A DNA stretch of 64,000 nt, taken from NCBI GenBank assembly GCA_035628135.1, contig DASPKM010000010.1, positions 372,001 to 436,000 of the forward strand, in the 5' to 3' direction. This DNA is from DASPKM01 sp035628135 (GTDB lineage Bacteria > Bacteroidota > Bacteroidia > Chitinophagales > Chitinophagaceae). A program made the position numbers and the translations under genes. This document shows positions 18,035 through 27,029 of the stretch, one piece after another. The notes under the pieces were generated by a model that was not told the origin of the DNA, did not search any database, and worked only from the letters and a program-made list of their open reading frames with translations. Position 1 is the first letter of the stretch, and each line of letters starts with the position of its first letter.

Positions 18035-18910
18035 TCATTGTTTTAATTGCATTACCTCGCTTAATAAGGGCGGCAGCTTGTTTGCGCCAACATCGTCTGT
18101 GTAATGGCTTAAAACGCAAGAAACATAGCGCCCTCTGACTTCGGCTGTCACATAATAGACGATCAGTATATTACTTCCTCCCATGATCAGTTTGGGAACT
18201 TTGATCTTTGCTTTTCGCTTCAGGGCTTTTACCTCCTGCCCTTCGAAAACAATGTTCACTTCGGTCTCTTCCAGCACTTCACCCATTTTTCTGCTGGCGC
18301 TCAATGCCTGCTGTCCTGCAGTCATTTGCTTTGCCCGCTCCAGGCTGGAAAATTCAGACCAATTCATCTGTCCTAAGTTGGGGCATTGAACATTGCGGAC
18401 GTCCATCCAATGGCATGCCGGTCCCAGGGCAATGCTGCGCCCGGCAAACGTAATAGTATCAACTTGCGGAGCGGTAAAAATGCTTGCCGGAAGTGAGTTC
18501 GTTAAAATGGCTTCATAAAACTCTTTCTCGATGCTTTTTATCCTGTCGCATAATGTAGAAAAGCCTATCACTTTTACCTTCCCTTGTACGGGCTGCGACA
18601 AATAATAAACGGACTGCGTTTTACTTTCTCCTTTGATGTCGGTTGCGGTTAGTATCTGGGCGTTCGGGAAATCGGTGTCCGTGGTAACCACCGTTTCTTT
18701 GGGAATGGAAAACCGCTTTTTTATTTTCGCAATTCCCTTTTCGTCGAGTTTAAGGTCTAATTCCTGTAGAAATATGGAATACCCTTCGGTATTGTAAAAT
18801 GTTACCTCTTTGTGAACAATGCCTTGCGCATTTTGAAAAGTGGTGGATTGTGCAAGCGTGGCGGTAGCAGCCAGGGAAAAGGCGCAGATGATGAATGTCT
18901 TTAACCTCAT
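18035..18910 (-). CDS. Exported protein of unknown function
   Basis: From the ATG at 18910 the protein has 291 residues and a signal peptide (MRLKTFIICAFSLAATATLAQ). Upstream in-frame codons reach 19003, but the added peptide is unlike a signal sequence and would run into the divergent promoter region. I recognise no domain. The mature part is mixed alpha/beta with short charged segments and cysteines at scattered positions (CDRIKS, GPACHWMD, VQCPNLG). It may be periplasmic or on the cell surface. It is transcribed divergently from the DUF502 gene. Confidence 0.7.
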   Translation of the reverse strand: MRLKTFIICAFSLAATATLAQSTTFQNAQGIVHKEVTFYNTEGYSIFLQELDLKLDEKGIAKIKKRFSIPKETVVTTDTDFPNAQILTATDIKGESKTQSVYYLSQPVQGKVKVIGFSTLCDRIKSIEKEFYEAILTNSLPASIFTAPQVDTITFAGRSIALGPACHWMDVRNVQCPNLGQMNWSEFSSLERAKQMTAGQQALSASRKMGEVLEETEVNIVFEGQEVKALKRKAKIKVPKLIMGGSNILIVYYVTAEVRGRYVSCVLSHYTDDVGANKLPPLLSEVMQLKQ

Positions 18911-18975
18911 AACTACTGCGAAATAACACATTTCCGGATGGTGAAAGAACATTTTCTTTACAAGAGGCCGCTGTC

Positions 18976-18983
18976 TACCTTTG
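18976..18983 (+). promoter_or_regulatory. Candidate -7 element for the DUF502 gene
   Basis: TACCTTTG matches TAnnTTTG and lies 19 bases before the ATG at 19003. No clear -33 TTTG is seen at the usual distance. Confidence 0.4.
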
Positions 18984-19002
18984 CGACTCAAATACAATTT
19001 CA

Positions 19003-19620
19003 ATGAAGCAGCACCCTTTCAAGAAACTGCTGAGTTATTTTTTACAAGGCCTGATCATCTTAGCGCCGATAGCCATTACCATTTTCGCGGTAACGGCTTT
19101 GTTCGATTTCATCGATGGCATACTGCCAAACCTCGTACACAAGCTTTTCCCGAGCGTGGTGGGCACGCATGAGGATGGGACGCCGCGGCGCATACCGGGG
19201 CTTGGCTTTGTGGTGGTGATATTGATCGTACTGGTAGTGGGTTATATGTCGTCCTTCCTCGCCGGCAGGGTGTTGAACGTAGTCGGGAGGGTGCTTGAAA
19301 AGATCCCGGGCATTAAGATCATTTATACAACCGTCAAGGATTTTTTTGAAGCATTTGCCGGCGACAAGAAGAAATTCAACAAGCCGGTACTCGTAAGCCT
19401 GCACGACAATAATGTATGGCAGATAGCTTTTATTACGCAGCAGGACCTGGATGAATTTGGCCTGCAGGAGCATATGGCGGTGTATATTCCATTTTCTTAC
19501 TCAATAGCAGGACAACTTTTCTTTGTGCCGCAAAGCAAGGTGCGGCAAATAAACAATATCAGCTCTACCGAGGCCATGAAGTTCGCGATCAGCGGCGGCG
19601 TGACGCATGTTGAGGATTGA
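19003..19620 (+). CDS. DUF502 family membrane protein
   Basis: The 205-residue protein has two N-terminal membrane helices (LIILAPIAITIFAVTALFDFIDGI and GLGFVVVILIVLVVGYMSSFLAGRV). A conserved soluble part follows (EKIPGIKIIYTTVKDFFEAFAGDKKKFNKPVLV), which is diagnostic of DUF502. The C-terminus includes MAVYIPFSYSIAGQLFFVPQSKV. In plants related proteins are called LIKE-COV; the bacterial role is not known. Confidence 0.9.
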   Translation: MKQHPFKKLLSYFLQGLIILAPIAITIFAVTALFDFIDGILPNLVHKLFPSVVGTHEDGTPRRIPGLGFVVVILIVLVVGYMSSFLAGRVLNVVGRVLEKIPGIKIIYTTVKDFFEAFAGDKKKFNKPVLVSLHDNNVWQIAFITQQDLDEFGLQEHMAVYIPFSYSIAGQLFFVPQSKVRQINNISSTEAMKFAISGGVTHVED

Positions 19621-19656
19621 GTGGCCGGTCTCCAAACTAACAAGACGGACACAATC

Positions 19657-19680
19657 AATAATTATTAATTAATAATTATT
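19657..19680. repeat. Perfect 24-bp AT-only palindrome
   Basis: The 24 bases are entirely A/T and identical to their reverse complement, built from AATAATTATTAA and its complement. They end ten bases before the ATG at 19691. They could be an operator, a DNA-unwinding element or a weak bidirectional terminator; there is no G+C stem. Confidence 0.6.
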
Positions 19681-19690
19681 AATTATTAGT

Positions 19691-20656
19691 ATGCGGCGTA
19701 TTGCAATGATGCTGGCGGCAATGCTATTGTATAAACATTGCTGCTGCTGGGGATTTTATGCGCACCGGTTGATCAATTATTACGCGGTGTTCCTGCTGCC
19801 CCCGGAGATGATGGTCCTATACAAGCCGAACATCGATTTCCTGGCAGAACATGCGGTAGACCCAGACAAGCGGCGATATGCCGTGCGCGAAGAAGGGCCG
19901 AGGCATTACATAGATATCGATAACTATGGCAGCTATCCATATCATTCGCTGCCGAGGAAATGGGAAGAGGCGGTAGAAAAGTACACGGCAGACACATTGA
20001 TGGCTCATGGTACCGTGCCCTGGTGGGTCCAGCAAATGCTGGCCCGGCTTACCAGGGCGTTCGAGAACAAGGACCAACCGCGCATATTGAAGTTATCCGC
20101 CGAGATCGGCCATTACATCGGTGATGCGCATGTGCCCTTGCATGCCAGCAGCAATCACAATGGCCAGTTCACGGGACAGGAAGGCATTCATGGTTTTTGG
20201 GAATCGCGCATTCCGGAACTGCTGGCCGAAAAGGAATGGGATTTTTTTATAGGTAAGGCGGAATACATTGCTTCGCCCGGGACTTTTATCTGGAAGCGTG
20301 TGCTGGAGAGCGCCGCGGCGGCGGATACGGTTCTGAAAACAGAAAAGGCGCTGAGCAGGTCGTTCCCCGCAGACAAGCGGTTTGCGTTTGAAGAGCGGAA
20401 CAATGTATTGGTAAAACAGTACTCCACTGAGTATGCGCTGGCTTACAACAGCAGCTTGAAAGACATGGTGGAGCGGCGCATGCGCCAATCAGTATTTGCG
20501 GTAGCTTGTTTTTGGTACACCGCCTGGGTAAATGCGGGGCAGCCCAATCTTAAAACATTGAACAACACCGGCTTTACGGCCGAAGACCTAAGAGCGTTCG
20601 AATGGTTGAATGCGGCCTGGCGGGAGAAGCGGTTGAAGAGCCGGGAAGATGAATGA
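19691..20656 (+). CDS. S1/P1 nuclease / zinc-dependent phospholipase C superfamily protein
   Basis: The 321-residue protein has a signal peptide, and its probable mature N-terminus is W20 in WGFYAHR. In this superfamily an N-terminal Trp coordinates zinc. Further likely ligands are H25, H72 and D75 (HYIDID), H141/D145 (HYIGDAH), H151, H156 and E171. The segment HYIGDAHVPLHASSNHNG is the family signature. Members cleave single-stranded nucleic acids or phospholipids; the sequence alone does not tell which. It is probably exported to the periplasm. An AT palindrome lies directly upstream. Confidence 0.82.
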   Translation: MRRIAMMLAAMLLYKHCCCWGFYAHRLINYYAVFLLPPEMMVLYKPNIDFLAEHAVDPDKRRYAVREEGPRHYIDIDNYGSYPYHSLPRKWEEAVEKYTADTLMAHGTVPWWVQQMLARLTRAFENKDQPRILKLSAEIGHYIGDAHVPLHASSNHNGQFTGQEGIHGFWESRIPELLAEKEWDFFIGKAEYIASPGTFIWKRVLESAAAADTVLKTEKALSRSFPADKRFAFEERNNVLVKQYSTEYALAYNSSLKDMVERRMRQSVFAVACFWYTAWVNAGQPNLKTLNNTGFTAEDLRAFEWLNAAWREKRLKSREDE

Positions 20657-20702
20657 AGTGATGGTAGTTTGTGGTTTATGGCTTGCGGTTGGTCATTAAG
20701 TT

Positions 20703-20710
20703 TATCTTTG
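20703..20710 (+). promoter_or_regulatory. Candidate -7 element for serC
   Basis: TATCTTTG matches TAnnTTTG. It lies about 42 bases before the GTG at 20752 and downstream of the earliest in-frame start at 20671, supporting the later start. No good -33 TTTG is seen. Confidence 0.45.
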
Positions 20711-20751
20711 CTCCGCAAACTTTTGAGCAATTGATACCAACCGCTAAAGCA

Positions 20752-21822
20752 GTGATCCATAATTTCAATGCAGGGCCGTCTATACTCCCGAAAGAGGTGT
20801 TTGAGCAGGCCGCCCGTGCTATTTTAGATTTCAATGAAACCGGTCTTTCGATCCTGGAGATAGGCCACCGCACCGAGTTGTTCAAATCGGTAATAGAAGA
20901 GGCCAGGACATTGGCAAAAGAACTGATGCAGCTGGATGATGCGCACGAAGTATTGTTTTTACATGGTGGCGCCACTACCCAGTTCTTCCAGGTGCCCATG
21001 AACCTGTTGGGAGAAAATGAAACGGCCGCCTACCTTGATTGCGGCATCTGGGGCAGCAAGGCCATCAAGGAAGCAAAACTCTTCGGGAAGGTAAACGTAG
21101 TGGCCAGTTCAAAGGACAAGGGTTACACGTATATCCCAAAGGGATTCTCGGTACCGGCTGAAGCCGTGTATTTTCATTATACCACCAATAATACGGTGGA
21201 GGGAACGCAGATGCATTTTGTTCCGGACACAGGCGGTGTGCCATTGGTGTCGGACATGAGCAGCGATATCTTGAGCAGGGAAATGGATTTTAATCGATTC
21301 GATTTGATCTATGCCGGTGCGCAGAAGAATATCGGGGCGGCAGGCGTAAACATGGTGGTGATCAAAAAAGATATTCTCGGTCGTGTCAGCCGGGCGCTGC
21401 CAGGTATGATGGACTACCGCCTGCATATTGAAGCGGATTCGTTGTTGAATACGCCGCCGGTATTTGCGATCTATGTGTGCATGCTTACGTTGCGATGGTT
21501 GAAGCAACAAGGTGGCGTACCTGCTATCGAAGCGGTAAACAACCGGAAGGCGCAACTGTTGTATGAAACGCTCGACAGCCTGCCTTTGTTCAGGCCGACG
21601 GTAGCAAGGGAAGACCGCAGTAAGATGAACGTGGTATTTGTGATGGACGATGAGAATATTGAAAAGGAATTCCTGCAATTGTGCAAGCAGGAAGGCATGA
21701 TAGGTGTGAAGGGCCATCGTTCGGTGGGCGGGTTCCGGGTTTCGTTGTACAATGCGCTGCCGCTGGAAAGTGTGCGGTCGCTGTGCGAGTTGATGAGTCA
21801 TTTTGCAAATAGAAAAGGATAA
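20752..21822 (+). CDS. serC: 3-phosphoserine aminotransferase
   Basis: From the GTG at 20752 the protein has 356 residues and begins (M)IHNFNAGPSILPKEV, the canonical SerC N-terminus. The PLP lysine is in YAGAQKNIGAAG (K192 in this numbering), and HGGATTQFFQVPMNLL provides the phosphate-binding loop. The C-terminus GVKGHRSVGGFRVSLYNALPLESV contains the family's substrate-binding Arg region. It makes phosphoserine in serine biosynthesis and also acts in pyridoxal phosphate synthesis. Reading frame before 20752 does not look like protein. DUF1015 follows, an association I recall from other Bacteroidota. Confidence 0.93.
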   Translation: MIHNFNAGPSILPKEVFEQAARAILDFNETGLSILEIGHRTELFKSVIEEARTLAKELMQLDDAHEVLFLHGGATTQFFQVPMNLLGENETAAYLDCGIWGSKAIKEAKLFGKVNVVASSKDKGYTYIPKGFSVPAEAVYFHYTTNNTVEGTQMHFVPDTGGVPLVSDMSSDILSREMDFNRFDLIYAGAQKNIGAAGVNMVVIKKDILGRVSRALPGMMDYRLHIEADSLLNTPPVFAIYVCMLTLRWLKQQGGVPAIEAVNNRKAQLLYETLDSLPLFRPTVAREDRSKMNVVFVMDDENIEKEFLQLCKQEGMIGVKGHRSVGGFRVSLYNALPLESVRSLCELMSHFANRKG

Positions 21823-21906
21823 AAGAGTTGGACGTTGGATGTTGTGCGTTGAGAACTGCATGTAACGCACGGCATCCGGCAGCCACGTTCAATTTAAAGT
21901 TATTTT

Positions 21907-23139
21907 ATGGCGATCATTGTTCCGTTCAAAGCTCTGCGTCCACAACCTCAATCCGCCAAGCAAGTAGCTTCCAAGCCTTATGATGTGCTGAACAGCGCAG
22001 AAGCGAGGAAGGAAACGCAGGGCAACCCCATCTCTTTCCTGCATATTACCAAGTCGGAAATAGACCTCCCTGACGGCATCGATGTTTATTCGAAGGACGT
22101 GTATGAAAAGGCCAAGGAAAACCTGCACGCTTTTACACAGCGCGATGTATTGTTCCGCGAAGAGAAGCCTTGTTATTACATCTACCAATTGGTGATGGGC
22201 GGGCGCAGCCAGACAGGATTGGTGTGTGGCAGCAGCGTGGACGATTACGAAAATGACGTGATCAAAAAACACGAGTTCACGCGGCCCGATAAGGAACTGG
22301 ACCGCATCAACCATATAAAAACCACTGGAGCGCAAACCGGTAATGTGTTCCTGGCGTATAAAAGTGTTGGGGCTATTGACGAAGTGATCGAGAAATGGAA
22401 AAAAACGCATCATCCCGTATATGATTTCAAGGCGGCGGATGGAGTAAGCCATACCATTTGGATCGTGAACGAGGACGCCACTATTACGCTGATCACGGAG
22501 TTGTTCAAGAACCAGGTGCCGGTAACGTATATCGCGGATGGGCATCACCGCGCCGCTTCCGCGGCCAAGGTGCGTCAGGCATTGGGCGATAAGGCTACCG
22601 AGGGTTCCAATTATTTTCTGACCACGCTGTTCCCTTCTGACCAATTGCAGATCATGGATTACAACCGCGTGGTGAAGGACCTGAATGGATTATCGGAGGA
22701 AGAGTTTGTCAGCAGGTTGTCGGATGATTTTATCGTGCAACGGTCGGTGACGCCGGTATCTCCGCCTAAGCTGCACGAGTTTGGGTTGTACCTGAACAAG
22801 CAATGGTATTTACTGCAGGCGAAGGAGGGCACGTATTCCGATGACCCGATCGGTGTGCTGGACGTTACCATTTTGCAGAACAATGTGCTGGATAAATTGC
22901 TGGGCATTAAAGACCAGCGTACTGATAAAAGGATCGATTTTGTAGGGGGTATCCGTGGGCTGGGCGAATTGGAAAAGCGGGTGAACAGCGGGGAGATGGC
23001 CGTGGCATTCAGTTTGCACCCGGTGAGCATTCAGCAGTTGTTTGATATCGCGGATTCGGGGAATGTGATGCCGCCGAAATCGACCTGGTTTGAGCCTAAG
23101 CTAAGGGATGGGTTGCTGACGCATTTGATTTATGAGTAG
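21907..23139 (+). CDS. DUF1015 family protein
   Basis: This 410-residue cytoplasmic protein starts MAIIVPFKALRPQPQSAKQVASKPYDVLNSAEAR, the usual DUF1015 opening. It contains YIADGHHRAASAAKVRQ, the conserved His-rich motif of the family, and ends with PKSTWFEPKLRDGLLTHLI. DUF1015 proteins (sometimes annotated as SpoOJ-like) are often encoded with serC and serA, suggesting a link to serine metabolism, but no activity is established as far as I know. It lies 84 bases after serC. Confidence 0.88.
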   Translation: MAIIVPFKALRPQPQSAKQVASKPYDVLNSAEARKETQGNPISFLHITKSEIDLPDGIDVYSKDVYEKAKENLHAFTQRDVLFREEKPCYYIYQLVMGGRSQTGLVCGSSVDDYENDVIKKHEFTRPDKELDRINHIKTTGAQTGNVFLAYKSVGAIDEVIEKWKKTHHPVYDFKAADGVSHTIWIVNEDATITLITELFKNQVPVTYIADGHHRAASAAKVRQALGDKATEGSNYFLTTLFPSDQLQIMDYNRVVKDLNGLSEEEFVSRLSDDFIVQRSVTPVSPPKLHEFGLYLNKQWYLLQAKEGTYSDDPIGVLDVTILQNNVLDKLLGIKDQRTDKRIDFVGGIRGLGELEKRVNSGEMAVAFSLHPVSIQQLFDIADSGNVMPPKSTWFEPKLRDGLLTHLIYE

Positions 23140-23145
23140 GGGTGG

Positions 23146-23193
23146 TCATTGGGTCATTGAGTCATTGAGTCATTAGGTCATTGGGTCATTGGG
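23146..23193. repeat. 8-bp tandem repeat (TCATTGGG), six copies
   Basis: Six consecutive 8-base units read TCATTGGG, TCATTGAG, TCATTGAG, TCATTAGG, TCATTGGG, TCATTGGG. They start seven bases after the DUF1015 stop codon. Such arrays are prone to slippage and may vary between strains. Confidence 0.85.
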
Positions 23194-23295
23194 TGGTTGC
23201 AGGGCCAAATAATTGAGGGTATCCGATGAGGGCGTAGAGGGGTTAAAAGTCTAGTATCCGGTTACATTGTTAAATTGTTGGCTATCAGCGGGCCG

Positions 23296-23329
23296 TTTGG
23301 CCGTATAGCCTTGTAAGAATATATCTTTA
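23296..23329 (+). promoter_or_regulatory. Candidate promoter of the TPR protein gene
   Basis: TTTG at 23296-23299 and TATCTTTA at 23322-23329 are 22 bases apart and fit the Bacteroidota -33/-7 pattern with one mismatch. The ATG at 23334 is only four bases further, so a transcript starting about seven bases after the -7 box would have almost no leader. Confidence 0.45.
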
Positions 23330-23333
23330 TAGC

Positions 23334-24353
23334 ATGCAAAAGCTTTCATTCGTACTTATTTGCCTGGTTTGGGCGGTGGTTGGCCTGGCGCAGGACCAGG
23401 ACGTGAAAAAACTCCATGAAACCGCCCGTACTTTCCAGCAGCAGGGTGATTATGCCAATGCCGTCCTGGTATTGAACCGCGCCATGCAGCTAGAGCCGAA
23501 TAACCTGGAATTGCGCAAGGACCTTGCATTTACCTATTATCTGCAGCGTGATTTTGTAAAGGCCCGCGAAGCCGCGAAGCCCCTGCCCGAGCGTCCTGAT
23601 GCCGACGTACAATCGTACCAGATATTGGGCATGGTGTACAAGGCCATCGAAGAAAGAAAAGAATGCGAGAAGCTGTACAAGGCAGGCCTGAAAAAATTCC
23701 CGAACAGCGGCGTATTGTACAATGAGTACGGCGAGATGCTGTGGACCAAGCAGGATTACACTGCGATCAAATTCTGGGAAAAAGGAATTGAGGTTGACCC
23801 GAACTTTTCCGGCAATTATTACAATGCCGCCAAGCATTATTATTTCACCTACGATAAGGTATGGAGCCTGATCTATGGTGAAATATTCCTGAACCTCGAA
23901 AGTTACAGCAAGCGCACGGCCGAGATCAAGGACCTGCTGCTGGAAGGATATAAAAAACTTTTCTCCGAAGCCAATATGCTGAGCAAACAGGAAACAAAGA
24001 ACCCGTTTGCAGCGGCCTTCCTGGGCACCATGGCAAAAAGTGCTTCCCAAACGCAGGCCGGCATTACGCCTGAAAGTTTGACCATTGTGAGAACGCGTTT
24101 TGTGTTGGATTGGTTCGATAAGGAGGCCGATAAATTTCCTTTCCGTTTGTTTGAATACCAGCGTCAATTGCTGAAGGAAGGCATGTTCGATGCCTACAAT
24201 CAATGGATATTCGGGGCTGCGCAGAACCTGCCTGCTTTCCAGAACTGGACTACCACGCATGCCGCATCGTATAACCAGTTTACCGGGTTTCAGAAAGGAC
24301 GGGTTTTTAAGCTGCCGACGAAGCAGTATTACCAGACCGTGGCTTCGAAATAA
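23334..24353 (+). CDS. Exported tetratricopeptide-repeat protein
   Basis: The 339-residue protein has a signal peptide (MQKLSFVLICLVWAVVGLAQ). TPR motifs follow in about residues 25-165, for example DYANAVLVLNRAMQLEPNNLELRKDLAFTYYLQRDF and DYTAIKFWEKGIEVDPNFSGNYYNAAKHYY. The C-terminal half is helical and unlike a standard TPR. TPRs mediate protein-protein contacts. No partner is suggested by the neighbours, and the gene appears to be transcribed alone. Confidence 0.82.
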   Translation: MQKLSFVLICLVWAVVGLAQDQDVKKLHETARTFQQQGDYANAVLVLNRAMQLEPNNLELRKDLAFTYYLQRDFVKAREAAKPLPERPDADVQSYQILGMVYKAIEERKECEKLYKAGLKKFPNSGVLYNEYGEMLWTKQDYTAIKFWEKGIEVDPNFSGNYYNAAKHYYFTYDKVWSLIYGEIFLNLESYSKRTAEIKDLLLEGYKKLFSEANMLSKQETKNPFAAAFLGTMAKSASQTQAGITPESLTIVRTRFVLDWFDKEADKFPFRLFEYQRQLLKEGMFDAYNQWIFGAAQNLPAFQNWTTTHAASYNQFTGFQKGRVFKLPTKQYYQTVASK

Positions 24354-24763
24354 TTAGAAGCTGACATCGTGACTTTGCTCCGGCGGGCGGTGTTACACCC
24401 AATCCACAGCCTGATAGATTATATTGCACAGTTCCTACCCGATATGAGCCCAAAGGTGGGTATGTAATTGAACCTGCGCAGCCAGGACGCCGCTAATCGG
24501 ATTAAAAAGCTTTGCGGAACCTTTTCTACGCAGTCTTTGTTGCGTACTTAAAACGAACCCGGTTACGACAATATCTATTATATGGCTTCTGTCACTTTTT
24601 TTACGTGAATCCGGAACAATCGAATCTATAACTCCTTCTGACAAACTTCCCATTCCCTACTCAATATCCAATCCACCGCGCTACCCGGATAAACAGCCCA
24701 ACGAAAGCTTCTCTTTTTAGTTTCTGCTTTTTTCTCTAATTTGAAAAAGCAAACCCCCTTATT
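24354..24763. other. 410-base stretch with no supported gene
   Basis: Neither strand shows a convincing gene. A 72-codon minus-strand frame (24435-24653) has no recognisable features. TAATTTG near 24741 may be the -7 element for the following 2TM gene. Confidence 0.4.
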
Positions 24764-25051
24764 ATGGACACTCCCTCGCGAGACGAGCAATTATGGAAAA
24801 TTGCCAGGAAGCGGGCAAATTTCAAGAGAAGCCTGCTGATGTATATCGTCATTAACCTGTTCTTGTGGGTTATCTGGTGGTTCAGTTCCGGCCGCGACGA
24901 AGGATGGAACGGATTTCCATGGCCCATTTGGGTAATGCTCGGCTGGGGCATCGGCATCGTTATGCAATATTTCGATGCGTACGGCCGTAACCGCGAGGAC
25001 ATGACGGAGCGGGAGTATAAAAAGCTTAAGGAGCGCCAGGGCAATCACTGA
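24764..25051 (+). CDS. 2TM domain protein
   Basis: This 95-residue protein starts with a charged amphipathic helix (WKIARKRANFKRSLLMYIVINL). Two membrane helices (LMYIVINLFLWVIWWFSS and FPWPIWVMLGWGIGIVMQYFDAY) are joined by a short Gly-rich loop. The C-terminus is charged (EREYKKLKERQ). This matches the 2TM domain family common in Bacteroidota, which occurs alone or fused to sensor kinases. Its function is not known. Confidence 0.85.
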   Translation: MDTPSRDEQLWKIARKRANFKRSLLMYIVINLFLWVIWWFSSGRDEGWNGFPWPIWVMLGWGIGIVMQYFDAYGRNREDMTEREYKKLKERQGNH

Positions 25052-25072
25052 TTTGGTAGCGCATAAGAAAAT

Positions 25073-25198
25073 AGCACAGATTTAAGAACGGATTGCAGGA
25101 TTACACGGATTTTCTTCGCCTGCTTGAAATTTTTATATTGAATATTCAATTATCATAAACCAATCTGTGTAATCCATAAATCCTTTAAAATCTGTGAT
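25073..25198. repeat. Intergenic interrupted palindrome, copy 2
   Basis: The left arm 25073-25111 (AGCACAGATTTAAG..., then GGATTACACGG) pairs with the right arm 25161-25198 (...CTGTGTAATCC..., then AAATCTGTGAT), with about 50 bases of AT-rich sequence between. The arms match those at 6095-6216. It lies in the space between the 2TM and acyl-CoA ligase genes. Confidence 0.78.
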
Positions 25199-25206
25199 AA
25201 ACCGTG

Positions 25207-26997
25207 ATGAATATGACCGAGCCTAAACGATTGTTTGACTGTGTTCAATACCACCTTGAACGCAAAACCATCCCGGATATGCTTGCGGGCAAGGAAGGTG
25301 GTCAATGGAAAACGTATAGCACGCAGGACGTTGCAGCTATCGTAGACCGGCTGTGCATGGGCCTGATGAAAATGGGCATCAATGGCGGCGATATGACCGA
25401 GGAAGGCCGCGATAAAGTGGCGGTGCTTTCGAAGAACCGTCCCGAGTGGGTGATGCTGGACCTGGCCGTTCAAAAAAGCGGGGCGCTGCTTACGCCTATT
25501 TATCCTACAGTAAGCGTCAACGACCTTGAGTTCATCCTGAACGACGCGAAAGTAAAGATCGTGTTCGTGAACGATGAGGACATTTACCATAAAGTGCTAA
25601 GCGTTAAAGGCCGGGTGCCTTCGCTGCAGGAGATCATTACTTTCGAGCATGTAAGCGGCGCGCGGCATTGGAAAGAAATTTTTGCAGACCCTACTCCCGA
25701 GTTAACTGCGCGCATGCAGCGGGCATCGGACAGGATCGGGTACGAAGACCTGGCCACCATCATTTATACATCGGGCACCACGGGCACACCGAAAGGCGTC
25801 ATGCTCTCGCACCGGAATATCCTTAGCAATGTATTGGCGAGCATGCCCTGCTTTCCGCCCGGCCAGAACATGAAGGCGCTAAGCTTTCTTCCACTGAACC
25901 ATATTTTCGAGCGGATGGTTACTTACCTGTACCTGTTCAACGGCACCGCGATTTATTATGCGGAAAGCCTGGAGACCATCGGCGACAACCTGCGGGAAGT
26001 GAAGCCGCACATGTTTACCACCGTGCCGCGCTTGCTGGAAAAAGTGTACGACAAGATCATGCTCAAAGGAAATGAGCTTACGGGCACGAAAAGAAAATTA
26101 TTCTTCTGGGCGCACGAGCTGGCCACAAAATTCGAGATCAACAAGAGCCAGGGCGCCTGGTACAATTTCAAGCTGGCCGTTGCCAATAAGATCATTTTCA
26201 AAAAATGGCGCGAGGCGTTGGGCAATAATTTAAGATGCATCGTTACCGGCGGCGCTGCCTGCCAGGTAAGGTTGATAAGGATTTTTACCGCGGCGCAGAT
26301 ACCGATAATGGAGGGCTATGGTCTTACCGAAACCTCGCCCGTGATCAGCGTAAACCGCTACGATGTAAAGGACCGCATGTTCGGAACGGTTGGCCCATTG
26401 ATCGATGGCGTGCAGGTGAAGATCGCCGAAGACGGTGAGATACTATGCAAAGGCCCCAACATCATGATGGGCTATTACAAGCGCGATGACCTTACCCGGG
26501 AAGTGATCGATAGTGAAGGTTGGTTCCATACGGGCGATATCGGCACATTGGTGGATGGCCGGTTCCTGAAGATCACGGACCGCAAGAAAGAATTGTTCAA
26601 GACCAGCGGCGGCAAGTACGTGGCGCCGCTGCCCATCGAAAATAAATTAAAGGAGTCCATGTATGTTGAGCAGGTGATGGTGGTGGGTTCCGAGCGCAAG
26701 TTCGTGGGCGCTTTGATCGTGCCTTCGTTCCCTAATTTGCAGGAATGGTGCAAGCAACATGGGGTGAGCAATGGATCGCCCGAGGAGATGATACGCCAGC
26801 CCAAGGTAATAGAGCTGTTCAAGGACCTGGTGGAGAGCTTTAATAAATATTTCAACCAGGTAGAGCAGATCAAGAAATTCGAATTGCTGCCCAATGAGTG
26901 GCGTGTTGATACGGGCGAGATGACGCCTAAGCTCTCGCTGAAGCGCAAGGTGGTGATGGAGAAGTATAAGGATGCGATAGAGCGGATATATAACTAG
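25207..26997 (+). CDS. Long-chain fatty-acid-CoA ligase (AMP-binding)
   Basis: The protein has 596 residues from the ATG at 25207; an in-frame ATG also occurs at 25213. The adenylation signature TIIYTSGTTGTPKGVMLSH is near residues 180-200, followed by FLPLNHIFERMV, EGYGLTETSPVISVN and GWFHTGDIG. The hinge region reads ITDRKKELFKTSGGKYVAPLPIE. These features match the long-chain acyl-CoA synthetase (FAA1-like) branch, which activates fatty acids with ATP and CoA. Repeat copy 2 ends nine bases before the start, so any promoter must overlap it or lie upstream. Confidence 0.92.
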   Translation: MNMTEPKRLFDCVQYHLERKTIPDMLAGKEGGQWKTYSTQDVAAIVDRLCMGLMKMGINGGDMTEEGRDKVAVLSKNRPEWVMLDLAVQKSGALLTPIYPTVSVNDLEFILNDAKVKIVFVNDEDIYHKVLSVKGRVPSLQEIITFEHVSGARHWKEIFADPTPELTARMQRASDRIGYEDLATIIYTSGTTGTPKGVMLSHRNILSNVLASMPCFPPGQNMKALSFLPLNHIFERMVTYLYLFNGTAIYYAESLETIGDNLREVKPHMFTTVPRLLEKVYDKIMLKGNELTGTKRKLFFWAHELATKFEINKSQGAWYNFKLAVANKIIFKKWREALGNNLRCIVTGGAACQVRLIRIFTAAQIPIMEGYGLTETSPVISVNRYDVKDRMFGTVGPLIDGVQVKIAEDGEILCKGPNIMMGYYKRDDLTREVIDSEGWFHTGDIGTLVDGRFLKITDRKKELFKTSGGKYVAPLPIENKLKESMYVEQVMVVGSERKFVGALIVPSFPNLQEWCKQHGVSNGSPEEMIRQPKVIELFKDLVESFNKYFNQVEQIKKFELLPNEWRVDTGEMTPKLSLKRKVVMEKYKDAIERIYN

Positions 26998-27029
26998 TGG
27001 TTATATCTTCCTAACGCATAATATTTCAA

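Noticed and set aside
20676..22644. Several long minus-strand ORFs opposite serC and DUF1015
   Set aside because: Their translations are His/Arg/Gln-rich without motifs, typical of shadows of G+C-rich coding regions.
23490..24260. 256-codon minus-strand ORF
   Set aside because: It is antisense to the TPR protein, which has a signal peptide and repeats on the plus strand.
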